Shown here piece after piece: positions 35,725-45,379 of a DNA stretch of 64,000 bases. The first letter of the stretch is position 1. Each line of letters begins with the position of its first letter. This DNA is from an uncultured bacterium. GTDB lineage: Bacteria > Planctomycetota > Phycisphaerae > Phycisphaerales > SM1A02. Below the pieces are notes generated by a model that was not told the origin of the DNA, searched no databases, and saw nothing but the letters and a program-made list of their open reading frames with translations. Location of the stretch: contig CAIUGT010000051.1 in assembly GCA_903898755.1 (NCBI GenBank), forward strand, positions 1 to 64,000, given 5' to 3'. Both the position numbers and the translations under genes were made by a program.

Positions 35725-36858
35725 TCATTCACCACCATTGAAGGCTCTATCTGCAAGGCGTTGCGCGTTGTCGCCAACAGCGGTGATGTGTCCCAGCTTG
35801 CGGCCAGCTCGCGGCGACTTGCCGTAGATGTGCACGGAGACATTTTGAATGTGCTTTGACCTGTCTTCGTTCAAACTTTGACAAGCGTTCAGCGCGGGAG
35901 GAATGACACCCACAAGATTGATCATGACGGACTTGTCGCGCAATGCTGTTGAACCAAGTTGTTGCCGCGTGATGGCCTTGATGTGATTTGTAAATTGACT
36001 TGTTTCAGCGCCTTCAATGGACCAATGCCCGCTATTGTGAACCCGGGGCGCCATTTCATTGGCAATCAATTGCTGACCGACAGGCGTGTTGAGCACAAAA
36101 AACTCGACGCATAAAACACCTTCGTAATCCATGGTTTCAAGCATTTTTTCCAATGCCACCTGGGTCTGTTGCAAAACAATTGGCGAAACGCCTTCGGCTG
36201 GAACCGTGGTTTGGTGCAGAATGCCATTGATGTGCTTGTTGTGACACGGCGGGTAGAAAAGTGTTGCAGCCATTGGCGCGGCGATTTCTTTCGCCCGCAC
36301 GGCGATCAAACTGATTTCAAATTCAAATGGGACAAACGCCTCAAGAATGCAAGGAACATTTCCAAGTTGCGCATAGGCATGCGCCGCCATGGAGAGTTCG
36401 TTGATGCGTTGCTGCCCTTTCCCGTCATAACCTTGCCCGCGCGTTTTTAACATCGCAGGCACGCCGACATGTTCGAGCGCCGCAGCAAGATCAGCCTGAC
36501 AAGAAACCGCTGCAAATTTTTGCACATTCAATCCGGCAGCTTCAAAAAACTTTTTTTCTTGAATGCGATCTTTCGCAACTTCCGCGCAACTGGGCGACGG
36601 ACGCATGGGCGCAAAATGTGAAAGCGCTTCAAGCGTGGCAAGCGGAACATTCTCCCATTCAAATGTGAAGACATCCACGCCGCGCGCGAATTCCGCCAAA
36701 GCATCTTGATCAAGGAAGTCGCTGCGAATCACTTCGCCGAGGGATTCCACGCAACACTCCCCTGGCGGCACAAGAAACTTGAATGAATGTCCTAGTTTTT
36801 GCCCAGCTTGAGCCAACATTTGACCAAGCTGGCCGCCGCCAACAATTCCAATATTCAC
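35725..36858 (-). CDS. purK: N5-carboxyaminoimidazole ribonucleotide synthase
   Basis: The 377-residue ATP-grasp protein begins with [18 protein letters not shown] and has [17 protein letters not shown], the ATP-grasp lysine region [14 protein letters not shown], and [18 protein letters not shown], all typical of PurK. It carboxylates AIR with ATP and bicarbonate in purine synthesis. Its ATG overlaps the stop of purE by 4 nt, giving a purE-purK operon. It converges with the Xer gene 12 nt away. Confidence 0.95.
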   Translation of the reverse strand: MNIGIVGGGQLGQMLAQAGQKLGHSFKFLVPPGECCVESLGEVIRSDFLDQDALAEFARGVDVFTFEWENVPLATLEALSHFAPMRPSPSCAEVAKDRIQEKKFFEAAGLNVQKFAAVSCQADLAAALEHVGVPAMLKTRGQGYDGKGQQRINELSMAAHAYAQLGNVPCILEAFVPFEFEISLIAVRAKEIAAPMAATLFYPPCHNKHINGILHQTTVPAEGVSPIVLQQTQVALEKMLETMDYEGVLCVEFFVLNTPVGQQLIANEMAPRVHNSGHWSIEGAETSQFTNHIKAITRQQLGSTALRDKSVMINLVGVIPPALNACQSLNEDRSKHIQNVSVHIYGKSPRAGRKLGHITAVGDNAQRLADRAFNGGE

Positions 36859-37385
36859 CGAGTGGAATCCTTCAAAGCGTGCTTGGATGGATCTGGGTGA
36901 CTCAACACAATGTCTGCGCGGGCGGCGCGATCCGCGGCAAGAGCGGCGCGAATATGTGGATGATCGTGCGCGATAATGGATGCCGCCAACAAGCCCGCGT
37001 TCTCCGCGCCAGCGCGGCCAATTGCAAGCGTGCCCACAGGAATTCCCGCGGGCATTTGAATGATGGATAAAAGGGAATCAACTCCGTTCAATGCTGACGT
37101 ATTCACGGGAACGCCAAGCACGGGCAAAATTGTTTTGCTAGCACACATGCCAGGCAAGTGCGCGGCCCCACCAGCGCCAGCAATGATGACGCGCAAACCA
37201 CGCGCGGCGGCAGTGGACGCATATTCAAAAAGCAAATCGGGCGTGCGGTGCGCGCTTACCACTCGGCATTCATGCGGGACACCAAGTTTGCTCAACATGG
37301 CGGACGCGTGTTGCATGGTTTCCCAATCGCTTTGACTTCCCATGATCACGCCAACAATTGGATTTGGTTGCGAAGTCATGTCCAT
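36855..37385 (-). CDS. purE: N5-CAIR mutase
   Basis: The 176-residue protein has the PurE motifs [29 protein letters not shown] with the catalytic His, and [14 protein letters not shown]. It converts N5-CAIR to CAIR in purine synthesis, acting directly on the PurK product. A second ATG two codons later is possible. The gene follows the esterase gene on the same strand in the order purE-purK. Confidence 0.95.
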   Translation of the reverse strand: MDMTSQPNPIVGVIMGSQSDWETMQHASAMLSKLGVPHECRVVSAHRTPDLLFEYASTAAARGLRVIIAGAGGAAHLPGMCASKTILPVLGVPVNTSALNGVDSLLSIIQMPAGIPVGTLAIGRAGAENAGLLAASIIAHDHPHIRAALAADRAARADIVLSHPDPSKHALKDSTR

Positions 37386-37409
37386 GAGAAGTATGCTACG
37401 AAACGAAAA

Positions 37410-38990
37410 TCACTCACTGAAACCGTGGTTTTTTAAGTATTCACACATGGACAGCGCGAAACGTCCGCGCGCAATCACTGCGGCGGTGTCATGGGTTGCG
37501 CCTGGAAGAATCTCTATGAAGCCATCGCCCTTGGGTGGCGCAATGCCCGCGTGCAGATCGGCTTCCTGCAACTCCACTATTTTCTTTTGTAGATTTGCAA
37601 CGGCGCGCTCCAAATAAAATGAGTCGCGCGCTCCCACAAGCAAATGAACTTTGGCCGCGAACACGGGCGCCAAGACTTTCCAGTTTTTTGCTACAAGCCG
37701 AACAATATCGTACTGGCTCCAATATTTTTCAATCACGTTGTGATTTATTTTTCCAGTGAGTGGATCAAAGGCGCGCAGCGGAACATCTTGACGAATTCCT
37801 GGCGGACCAAAACATGCCGCCCAAGAATCCCATTGCTCGCCGGAACCTCCATCGGGATCAAGCGCGCGTTCCATGCCAACTTCTTGTTGAACCGTCATCA
37901 GAATTTTTTCATCAACATCGCCAAGAGGCATGCGATATGAACCTTGCGCTTTGCCTTGCGCATCCGTAAACATGCTTTCGTCTTGATAGAGATTATTTTT
38001 TTGAAACGCGGTGAAATCCACGGGATCAGGCGAGCTTGACCAACAACCACCAAAGTCATTTGGATGGGTTAGTTGAAGCCACAAAGTGCTCCATCCGCCG
38101 CTGGAATGCCCTGTTAACAAGCGCGCCGCAGGTTCGCGAATGAGCCGAAATCGCTCCTCAAGCAGCGGAATAAATTCTTTCACCAACGCGCTGGCGCGCG
38201 GACCATTCAGTTGCGAGTCCGCAAATGCGTGATGACCAAGCGGAGATTCGGGATCAAGAATAACCCACACAGCTTGTGGCACCGCGCCGGTGATTGGAGT
38301 TCGCAACATGCGAACATAGCCTTCGATATCGGTGAAACGTCCACCAAATCCTGGAACGACATAAATCGTTGGCCATACTCGCCTGGGAAATCTGACATCG
38401 TTGTATCCATTTGGCAACAGCATCGCGGCGCGCTGCTTGGTTGGACGGCCAAGAGCTTTCGTCAACATTGGACTGATTTCATTTATCCAAATTACATTTT
38501 CAATCACAGGTAGTTCCATTTCAGGAACGCTCTGGGTGAGCTCAATCACTTTTGTCTCGCGCGAGTTGCGATCAAATTGAATGGTCACAGGTTTGGAAAA
38601 TAAATTTCCTGGACTGTGATGTCCCCGCTCGGTGTGATGATTTTCAAACACGGCCTGGACTTCAAATTCGCCGGACAGTTGATCCAGTGGAGACGGCCAT
38701 CCAACCGCCTTGGCATCAATCGCAATGGCCTGACCCGCTTTGAGAGATTGAACAACAACGCTGTAAATTGGCTGTGGATCCTCGAAAAATGGACCATCAG
38801 CTGGATCACCACGGTTTTTTGATGAAGTGCTGTTGAGAAACAATTTCAACCGACCAGATGATGGACCTGTGGAAAGAAGTTCCTGAAATTCAACAGGCAC
38901 TACAACTTCTATGCGGTCAGATTCCTTACCGGGAGCAACGGGAGTCTGAGGAATTGCAAGCGCTATAAAAAATAGAATTGAAGCAAGCAT
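37410..38990 (-). CDS. Secreted alpha/beta-hydrolase esterase
   Basis: The 526-residue protein has a signal peptide (LASILFFIALAIPQT), about 190 N-terminal residues of Ig- or sandwich-like character, then an alpha/beta-hydrolase with the nucleophile elbow LTGHSSGGWSTLW, candidate acid in LVGARDSFYLE and a His in LPGATHDTAAV. It resembles the esterase D/feruloyl esterase-like PF00756 group. Substrate unknown; cell-surface carbohydrate esters are one option. It precedes purE by 24 nt on the same strand, possibly sharing a transcript. Confidence 0.78.
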   Translation of the reverse strand: MLASILFFIALAIPQTPVAPGKESDRIEVVVPVEFQELLSTGPSSGRLKLFLNSTSSKNRGDPADGPFFEDPQPIYSVVVQSLKAGQAIAIDAKAVGWPSPLDQLSGEFEVQAVFENHHTERGHHSPGNLFSKPVTIQFDRNSRETKVIELTQSVPEMELPVIENVIWINEISPMLTKALGRPTKQRAAMLLPNGYNDVRFPRRVWPTIYVVPGFGGRFTDIEGYVRMLRTPITGAVPQAVWVILDPESPLGHHAFADSQLNGPRASALVKEFIPLLEERFRLIREPAARLLTGHSSGGWSTLWLQLTHPNDFGGCWSSSPDPVDFTAFQKNNLYQDESMFTDAQGKAQGSYRMPLGDVDEKILMTVQQEVGMERALDPDGGSGEQWDSWAACFGPPGIRQDVPLRAFDPLTGKINHNVIEKYWSQYDIVRLVAKNWKVLAPVFAAKVHLLVGARDSFYLERAVANLQKKIVELQEADLHAGIAPPKGDGFIEILPGATHDTAAVIARGRFALSMCEYLKNHGFSE

Positions 38991-39020
38991 TCATTGTCAT
39001 GCTATCTGTAGACTCTGCTT

Positions 39021-39857
39021 GTGCGCATTCAAGTAAAAACAATTTTTATGTTGATCACCTTCGCCGCTCTTGCTTCCTGTAACGGCTCAAGCAGTACGGA
39101 ACGCCTTGCCAACCGCGTGCTCAACGGAACAAGTGACGGCATTGCGGGAGCGGTCGACAAGCCCATCGATCTGACATTTCCAGATCCAGCTGATGTGCTT
39201 GATGTGCATATAAAAAATGTGTCAGGAGATGTGGTTGTTCGGGGTAAAGCCAAAGAGGAAACTGGTGACACCACGGTTCGCATTGAGCCACGAATTGAAA
39301 TTCGAGCTGGCATAGATACAAAAATGAAATTGGAGCAAATCAAATGGGTGGCGCGCATTGACCCAAATGACCACGGAGGCCACACGTTAGTGATTGAAGT
39401 TGGCAGCACGGACCCCGACGCGTGGTTCGTGGGCTCGGACATTGAAGTGGACACGGCGCGACTGGGTGCCGTGACGGTGGACACCAAGCGCGGAAAAATT
39501 ATTGTGGATGACAACCGAGGCGCGGTTGATTTAAGCACAATTCGTGGCGAAATTCGCGTCCGCACGCCATGGCCTATGACGCAACCTTGTGCCATGGTGA
39601 CCAAGGACGCAGACATCAGTTGGATCACGCGCGGCGAAAGCGCTGGCGAATTTGATTGCGAAACTGTTGGCGGAAACATTGTTTCCTACTGTCGCTACGG
39701 TCGATGGATTATGGTGGACAAGCGCAACGACATCAATTCGTTGCACGCGACATTGAATGGCGGGAAGAATCCCATTGTGATGCGCAATGTGGATGGGGAT
39801 ATTCGAATTACAATTGTTGAAGACCCGCACAGCACTGGCACATTTCATTGGCCGTGA
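39021..39857 (+). CDS. Putative lipoprotein with DUF4097-like repeats
   Basis: The 278-residue protein begins with a GTG and a lipoprotein signal ending in the lipobox LAALASC, so the mature N-terminus is likely lipid-anchored. The rest is a run of short beta strands (VHIKNVSGDVVVRGKA, VTVDTKRGKIIVDD, VDLSTIRGEIRVRT), which resembles the right-handed beta structure of DUF4097-type proteins. I do not recognise a specific function. It precedes rlmE by 30 nt and may share its transcript. Confidence 0.6.
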   Translation: MRIQVKTIFMLITFAALASCNGSSSTERLANRVLNGTSDGIAGAVDKPIDLTFPDPADVLDVHIKNVSGDVVVRGKAKEETGDTTVRIEPRIEIRAGIDTKMKLEQIKWVARIDPNDHGGHTLVIEVGSTDPDAWFVGSDIEVDTARLGAVTVDTKRGKIIVDDNRGAVDLSTIRGEIRVRTPWPMTQPCAMVTKDADISWITRGESAGEFDCETVGGNIVSYCRYGRWIMVDKRNDINSLHATLNGGKNPIVMRNVDGDIRITIVEDPHSTGTFHWP

Positions 39858-39887
39858 TGCGCGAATATGAATGCGAGTTGAAATACA

Positions 39888-40538
39888 ATGAAAGAAGTCC
39901 AAGACCATTGGTTTCGAAAAGCCAAAGAAGATGGCTATCGCGCGCGCAGTGCCTACAAGTTGTTGGCTATTGACGAGCGCTTTCGAATTTTAAAGCGCGG
40001 CATGCGCGTGCTTGACGCTGGCGCGGCGCCTGGATCATGGACGCAAGTGGCTTCTAAAATAGTGGGCGAACGTGGCGAAATTGTGAGCGTTGATTTAAAA
40101 AAGATCGACCCACGCGGTCTGCCGAAAAATGTGCGTCTTATGTGCGGTGACTTGCGTCAGATTTCATTGGCCGATTTTGGCGGCTATTTCAATGTGATTC
40201 TTTCCGACATGGCGCCTGACACAACGGGCGTGCCCATGGCCGACGCCGCTATGAGCGTGCGCCTATGCCACGCCCTGCTTGATTTATCCAAAGAAGTGCT
40301 CAAAGTTGGCGGCGATTTGGTGATGAAAGTATTTGAAGGCGGTGAATATCTGGAATTACTCGCGCGCGCCAAAAATATATTTTGTGAGGCGCAGGGATAT
40401 AAGCCCACTTCAAGCCGCGCCGAGAGCGTGGAAATGTTCATTGTGTGCAGCCAATACAAAGGACGAAAATTTGATCAGCCAACCATGACCACGCGCGTGA
40501 AGCCGCCGCCTGGTGCTGGTTGGAAAAGCGGCGGATGA
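39888..40538 (+). CDS. rlmE: 23S rRNA (uridine 2'-O) methyltransferase
   Basis: The 216-residue protein is a FtsJ/RrmJ enzyme. The SAM site DAGAAPGSWTQVASKIVG and the K-D-K-E catalytic tetrad are visible: Lys in RSAYKLLAID, Asp in LSDMAPDTTG, Lys in LVMKVFEGGEY and Glu in SRAESVEMFIV. It methylates U2552 of 23S rRNA (E. coli numbering) late in ribosome assembly. The gene lies between the lipoprotein and pdxA genes on the same strand with short gaps (30 and 32 nt). Confidence 0.95.
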   Translation: MKEVQDHWFRKAKEDGYRARSAYKLLAIDERFRILKRGMRVLDAGAAPGSWTQVASKIVGERGEIVSVDLKKIDPRGLPKNVRLMCGDLRQISLADFGGYFNVILSDMAPDTTGVPMADAAMSVRLCHALLDLSKEVLKVGGDLVMKVFEGGEYLELLARAKNIFCEAQGYKPTSSRAESVEMFIVCSQYKGRKFDQPTMTTRVKPPPGAGWKSGG

Positions 40539-40570
40539 ATATTGAATAGGTCATCTATCATTCAAACGAC

Positions 40571-41701
40571 ATGACCACGCACGAAACATCCCAACAACCC
40601 AACGCTCGCTTTGAGCCAGTGATTGCGATCACCATGGGCGACCCCATGGGCATTGGTCCAGAAGTTGTGGCCAAGGCGTTGTGTGATCCAGCGATTTTGC
40701 GGCTGGGAAAATTTGTGGTGTATGGACAAAATCAACCGCTGGTGGATGCCGCGGATCGCGCGGGAATGCGGCCGTTTTGGTTTCGTATTGCCAAGGAAAA
40801 TATTCCAGCAAACCGTGGTGTTGCCGCCGAACCGGTGGTGCTGGATTACGGCCACGAAGATTCTTTGCCGCACGCGCACGCGCCAAGTCGCGCTGGTGGA
40901 TTGTTGTCCAAAGCATTTGTGGAGGACGCAATCGCCGACGCGCTTCGACCTGTTGGAGACGCGCGACGAGTTGACGCGGTTGTGACTGGACCGATTTCAA
41001 AGGAGAGTTGGTCGGTGGCGGGTTTCAAGTGGCCGGGCCACACGGAATTATTCGCTGCTCGTTGCAAAGCCACGCGTCACACCATGCTGTTTGAAAGTCC
41101 GCGTCTTCGCGTGGCGCTTGCCACCGCGCATGTTCCGCTGATGGATATCCGCAATATGCTCACCATTGGCCGCGTGTTTGATCCGATTGATCTTGGCTAC
41201 AACTATTGTCGTCAATTGGGAATTGAGAAACCAAAGATCGCGGTGTGTGGCTTGAATCCGCACGCGGGCGAAAATGGTTTGTTTGGCGATGAAGAAGAGC
41301 GCGTGATTTCGCCCGCCATTGAAATTGCGCGCCGCAATGGCATTGATGTGCGCGGTCCATTTCCAGGCGACACTATTTTTATTGATGCCGCCGCCGGAAA
41401 ATGGGATTTAGTGGTGGCCATGTACCACGACCAAGGGTTGATACCAGTGAAACTTCTGGGCTTTGATCGCGCAGTCAATATCACCATTGGCTTGTCCATT
41501 GTTCGCACCAGTCCAGATCACGGAACTGCGTTTGACATTGCCAAGAAAAACTTAGCAAGTCCCAACAGCATGAAGGCGGCGATTGAACTGGCCGTGAAAT
41601 TGGCGCACGCTAAATTTATTCAGGCGACCCATGCCAAAGAACATGGCGTGAAAGACGCGGCACTTGACGCGCTCAGCTTTGAAGACACGGACGCGGAATA
41701 A
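40571..41701 (+). CDS. pdxA: 4-hydroxythreonine-4-phosphate dehydrogenase
   Basis: The 376-residue enzyme has ITMGDPMGIGPEVVAKAL, TGPISKESWSVAGFKWPGH, VCGLNPHAGENGLFGDEE and MYHDQGLIPVKLLGFDRAV, the classic PdxA motifs including the metal-binding His residues. It oxidises 4-phosphohydroxy-L-threonine in the DXP-dependent vitamin B6 pathway. No other pdx gene is near. It converges with the MFS gene at 6 nt. Confidence 0.95.
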   Translation: MTTHETSQQPNARFEPVIAITMGDPMGIGPEVVAKALCDPAILRLGKFVVYGQNQPLVDAADRAGMRPFWFRIAKENIPANRGVAAEPVVLDYGHEDSLPHAHAPSRAGGLLSKAFVEDAIADALRPVGDARRVDAVVTGPISKESWSVAGFKWPGHTELFAARCKATRHTMLFESPRLRVALATAHVPLMDIRNMLTIGRVFDPIDLGYNYCRQLGIEKPKIAVCGLNPHAGENGLFGDEEERVISPAIEIARRNGIDVRGPFPGDTIFIDAAAGKWDLVVAMYHDQGLIPVKLLGFDRAVNITIGLSIVRTSPDHGTAFDIAKKNLASPNSMKAAIELAVKLAHAKFIQATHAKEHGVKDAALDALSFEDTDAE

Positions 41702-41707
41702 AATACA

Positions 41708-43171
41708 TCAGCCGGTAATGCCCACTTCGCTAGGCTCGATGTCTTCAAGTGATCGACCGCGTGTTTCTTGCGCGAAGATGCTCGTGACCGCCAAGCCAAG
41801 CATGCACACAAACGCCATAAGCAACATGGTCAAGCTGGTTCCGCATTGCTCTTGAACAATTGGCAACAAGAACAACCCCAGCAAAGCCCCCAGTTTGCCC
41901 ACGGCTGAGCAGAGTCCATGCGCCGATGCGCGGATTTTTGTTGGGAACAATTCCGCGGGTAGCACAAACGTTGTTGCATTGGGTCCCATGTTCATGAGCA
42001 AATTAAAAATCATGAAGCCAATGAATGCGCCAGCGACATTGGGACTATTTGTTCCCGTCATTGCGCTCCAGGCAAGAATTCCCAAGCCAACAACCATGCC
42101 GACAAAGCCAACGATTTGCAAGCGCATTCTTCCAACACGATCCACAAGCAACATATTGGCGATGAAACCCAGCACAAGAAAAACACCAAGGCCCGCGGCT
42201 CCGGTGGTTGAAAGAAAATCTTTTCGGATGGGATCGTTCACGTCGTCAAAGGCGAGCGAGGAAAGCAACACTGGCGTGAACACTCCAACGGCATAGGTGG
42301 CAATGTCCATTAGAAACCACGGTACTGAAGCCAAAATAGTTCGCGGCAGAAATTTCTTGGAAAAGAGATCGGCATAGCCCAACTTCTTGGGGGCTTGAAC
42401 GGAAATCCGCAAGGCAAAGCCGGCAATGACGTGATCCAATTCCTTGATTTTTTTTGCTGGAACAAATTGTTCGACAACATGCTGCGCTTCATCAAGTCGC
42501 CCATGCTCCATGAGCCAGCGCGGACTTTCTGGAACTTTGGTTCGAAAAATAAGAACGATGATGGCGGGAAGCGCGCCGAAACCAATCAAAATACGCCAAT
42601 CAGAAATTGCGGGAGTTACGCCAAGTAAAATAATCCCAACCAACGCCGCCAAAATAATGCCGACGGCTTGAAATGAAAATGCGCCAATGAGCATTCTGCC
42701 ACGAAGCCGCGAAGGCATGAACTCCGAAACATAACTTGCGCAAATGGGATAGTCGGCGCCCACTCCAATGCCAAGAAAAAACCGGAACAGAATCAACGAC
42801 CACGGGCCACTTGCGAACGCGCACAGCAAACTGCCAACAATAAACACAATCAAGTCCAACAAGTAAATGGCCTTGCGTCCAAATCGATCAGTGAGCACGC
42901 CGCCAAACACGGCGCCAAACATGGAGCCAAACACTGCGGCGCACGCGATGGCTCCAACTTGGAGCGCGCTTAAGTTCCATTGCAACTTGATCAGCGGCAA
43001 CGCGATACCAATGACGAACAAATCAAATCCATCAAGCATGACGCCCGTGGCGCTGAGCCCCCACACCTTCCAGTGCGCGGTGTTCAGCGTTGATTCATCA
43101 AGCGCTCGCTTGAGCGCTGTCGGATGCGCCGAGGCCTTGCGTATCTGGTTGGAATGCGACTTTGAAGCCAT
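41708..43171 (-). CDS. MFS transporter, metabolite:H+ symporter type
   Basis: The 487-residue protein has 12 predicted helices, the MFS loop GVLTDRFGRKAIYLLD between helices 2 and 3, and PESPRWLMEHGRLDEAQ after helix 6, a motif of the sugar-porter and NiaP-like groups. The closest style is an aromatic-acid or niacin-type proton symporter. A long loop with Lys and Asp-rich tracts separates the two halves. The substrate is unknown. It stands alone on its strand. Confidence 0.85.
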   Translation of the reverse strand: MASKSHSNQIRKASAHPTALKRALDESTLNTAHWKVWGLSATGVMLDGFDLFVIGIALPLIKLQWNLSALQVGAIACAAVFGSMFGAVFGGVLTDRFGRKAIYLLDLIVFIVGSLLCAFASGPWSLILFRFFLGIGVGADYPICASYVSEFMPSRLRGRMLIGAFSFQAVGIILAALVGIILLGVTPAISDWRILIGFGALPAIIVLIFRTKVPESPRWLMEHGRLDEAQHVVEQFVPAKKIKELDHVIAGFALRISVQAPKKLGYADLFSKKFLPRTILASVPWFLMDIATYAVGVFTPVLLSSLAFDDVNDPIRKDFLSTTGAAGLGVFLVLGFIANMLLVDRVGRMRLQIVGFVGMVVGLGILAWSAMTGTNSPNVAGAFIGFMIFNLLMNMGPNATTFVLPAELFPTKIRASAHGLCSAVGKLGALLGLFLLPIVQEQCGTSLTMLLMAFVCMLGLAVTSIFAQETRGRSLEDIEPSEVGITG

Positions 43172-43334
43172 GTTTGCAGGCTATAAAGTCCTCGGCGCAT
43201 CTGTGTTGAAATTATGTTTGAGTTTGATGACTTCCGTTGATTTTCACCACGTGCCCCCATGCTTTGTCGAAACACGAAAGACTTCCAAGTTGTTGCGATT
43301 CAACATGGCAACGGGCGACACGTGGTTATTGCAA

Positions 43335-44081
43335 TCACTTTGGTTTTCGCGTGATCTTTTGAGCGCGGATTTTTGCGGGCGCAGTTTCCAAGACTGGCTT
43401 CACAATTGGATGTGCCATAACAGGTTTCGTAGCGTCGGCTTCAGGTGTCCGCGCGCCACGACGCGCACCCGCGGCCGCAGCCACACCGGCCGCGGCAATG
43501 GCTCCTGGAGTTGGGACCAAACTCCCGTCGACGCGAAGATTATCTATGCGCGCATTTCCGCTTGAGCTAGTCGCACCAGAAAACTGAATTCGAAGTCGAA
43601 GCGCGCCGTTCTCCACGAATGTGAAAGACGACAAATCCATGGAATACAGTTGCCACTGGGTGGTGTTGGCGGAAATATTTCCGACATCTTTCCAAATTTG
43701 ACCGTCCCATACTTGCACCAGCATTCCCGCGAAGCCGCTTGAACTGCGCCGCGCCGCCATGCTGAACTGCAATTGCTTCATGCCCAATGTGTTCACATCA
43801 ATGACAAGCGATTTTGAATTTTGCGTTGTACCGGTGACAGTGAGTGATTGGCCAGCAATGTCGCCGTTGTAAGCGTTGAGATCCGTTCCAACTAAGCCGC
43901 TGAGACCGCCCGTGAAGTCGACAAGTGATAGCCCGCCTTGACCAGCATCAGCTGCGAAAGACGTTGGCACCGCGCCAGTCAATGAATTGAAATTCCACGC
44001 CGCAACCACATCCGCGAACGCGCTTTGAGCGCAGAACAACACCGTCGCCATGGAGGCGAACCATTTTTTGCTTACTGACAT
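43335..44081 (-). CDS. Secreted protein with PEP-CTERM-like tail and C-terminal extension
   Basis: The 248-residue protein has a signal peptide (WFASMATVLFCAQSAFA), a beta-sandwich region beginning VVAAWNFNSLTG as in many Planctomycete PEP-CTERM proteins, and VPTPGAIAAAGVAAAAGARR near the C-terminus, resembling the PEP-CTERM/exosortase sorting signal of this group. Normally the Arg cluster ends the protein; here about 37 more residues follow, rich in Pro, Ala and Lys. The ATG at 44081 follows AAGGAG by 7 nt, which decides the start over the frame to 44153. It lies downstream of the membrane-complex genes on the same strand, but 212 nt away. Confidence 0.7.
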   Translation of the reverse strand: MSVSKKWFASMATVLFCAQSAFADVVAAWNFNSLTGAVPTSFAADAGQGGLSLVDFTGGLSGLVGTDLNAYNGDIAGQSLTVTGTTQNSKSLVIDVNTLGMKQLQFSMAARRSSSGFAGMLVQVWDGQIWKDVGNISANTTQWQLYSMDLSSFTFVENGALRLRIQFSGATSSSGNARIDNLRVDGSLVPTPGAIAAAGVAAAAGARRGARTPEADATKPVMAHPIVKPVLETAPAKIRAQKITRKPK

Positions 44082-44293
44082 TTCCCTACTCCTTATGAAT
44101 TGTTTGACAAACCGTTTTTGAAATTGATCCCAGAAACTATTTCCAGAACGCAATCACGGATTTATTTCCGCGTGGTTCCCTTGTACGACATCGCCAAGAC
44201 CCATTTGAATTTCGCCGCCTTTTTTCCAGAAGATTTTTGGGATTTATTTGTTAGCAGCGGGTTGTCAAGAAACTCTTGTCAAGCCAACTGAAC
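44082..44293. promoter_or_regulatory. Intergenic region before the PEP-CTERM-like gene
   Basis: The 212-nt gap separates two leftward genes. It contains the AAGGAG ribosome binding site at 44089-44094 and the paired 8-mer repeat listed separately. The length and the repeat suggest an own promoter for the secreted protein rather than read-through alone. Confidence 0.35.
44262..44283. repeat. Paired TTGTCAAG direct repeat, possible operator
   Basis: TTGTCAAG occurs at 44262-44269 and again at 44276-44283, 14 nt apart. Read leftward each copy is CTTGACAA, so each also contains a TTGACA -35-like hexamer for the gene at 43335-44081. No matching -10 element was found at normal spacing, so this could be an operator instead. 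Confidence 0.3.
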
Positions 44294-45379
44294 TTACAAA
44301 CCGCGGAAGTGGTTTGGATCGATCAGCCAGAGCCAATCATCGAACAAGAATTCCACACGCGCCGCCAACAACGCAATGCGGCCCATGACCGTGAAGCCAA
44401 ATGACGCGCCGAAGGTGATCATGAGATACCAAATGCCCACGCGCGCCGCGCCGCCGACCACGCCCTTGTGCTCCACGCTGAAGAAGAAATAGGCAAGGCA
44501 ACAAATCACGCCAGCCACCAGCAGCACGTTGGCGACACTGGCCCACCAACTGTCCCACATGTTTGTTGCGCCGGACGCGTCCGTGACGGAAACAAACAGC
44601 GGCTTCATGGTGGCCGCGGCTTGCGCCATTAAATCACTTTCAACATGGCTGACAATTTTCAGCCCCGCCGTAACGCCAACAATAAACGCAAGCGGCCACG
44701 CGCTAATCCAACCGCCGCGCGGCAGCAATCGCCACAACATCATCACGCCAAGAATGAGCGCGAAGATCATGCTGATTTGCTGCAGCTTTTCAGGGGCAAC
44801 CAATGATGGTTGCACCAAACTTTTCACAAGCCCCGGCGTGAGCGCGCCGAACATTTTTGGAACCAGCGTGTCCCAGAAACCAATCACGCCCCAGTACGCC
44901 GCGCTGACTCCAACAACAAGTGATTCCGCAATTTTGTAGAAGGGATTGTCGGCGTACAAGAAACTAAATATGGCCAGCGTGAAGAACGCGGCAAGCCACA
45001 AGCCAATGGTGCGCGGCCACGACAGCGTGATTTCTGTTTGCGCAGGATTTGCTTTTTGCGCGGCGTTGAATTCCAGTGGCGTGACTTGCTTCCACTCTTG
45101 CCATGAAATTGTGGTGGCGCTTGATGAAGCAGTTGACGCGGCGGCTGGAGTCTCCATTGCTTGCGTTGCTGCGGTAGTTGTTGACGCATTGGTTGACCCA
45201 CTCGCCAACGCACTTGGCGCCCCCGCCGCATTATTCACAGCGGCCTCTGGCAATTTCACGGTGACATCTGTGCGCTTCACATACACGCGCCCAAGTCCTT
45301 GACCGATCATTCCACGCGCGACAAGTAGCGCCACAAAGACCGCGCCAAGAACCAACCATGTTTTGCTTTGGCGCGTCAT
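44294..45379 (-). CDS. Seven-helix membrane protein of the GlmL-DUF6754 cluster
   Basis: I do not recognise a family. The 361-residue protein has a first helix (TWLVLGAVFVALLVARGMI), a loop of about 90 residues rich in Ala, Ser and Thr, and then six helices, ending in DDWLWLIDPNHFRGL. The N-terminal KRTDVTVKLPEA suggests a periplasmic stretch. Its ATG overlaps the stop of the previous gene by 4 nt, so it is made together with it. It is probably the last of four consecutive membrane-protein genes of this cluster. Confidence 0.6.
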   Translation of the reverse strand: MTRQSKTWLVLGAVFVALLVARGMIGQGLGRVYVKRTDVTVKLPEAAVNNAAGAPSALASGSTNASTTTAATQAMETPAAASTASSSATTISWQEWKQVTPLEFNAAQKANPAQTEITLSWPRTIGLWLAAFFTLAIFSFLYADNPFYKIAESLVVGVSAAYWGVIGFWDTLVPKMFGALTPGLVKSLVQPSLVAPEKLQQISMIFALILGVMMLWRLLPRGGWISAWPLAFIVGVTAGLKIVSHVESDLMAQAAATMKPLFVSVTDASGATNMWDSWWASVANVLLVAGVICCLAYFFFSVEHKGVVGGAARVGIWYLMITFGASFGFTVMGRIALLAARVEFLFDDWLWLIDPNHFRGL

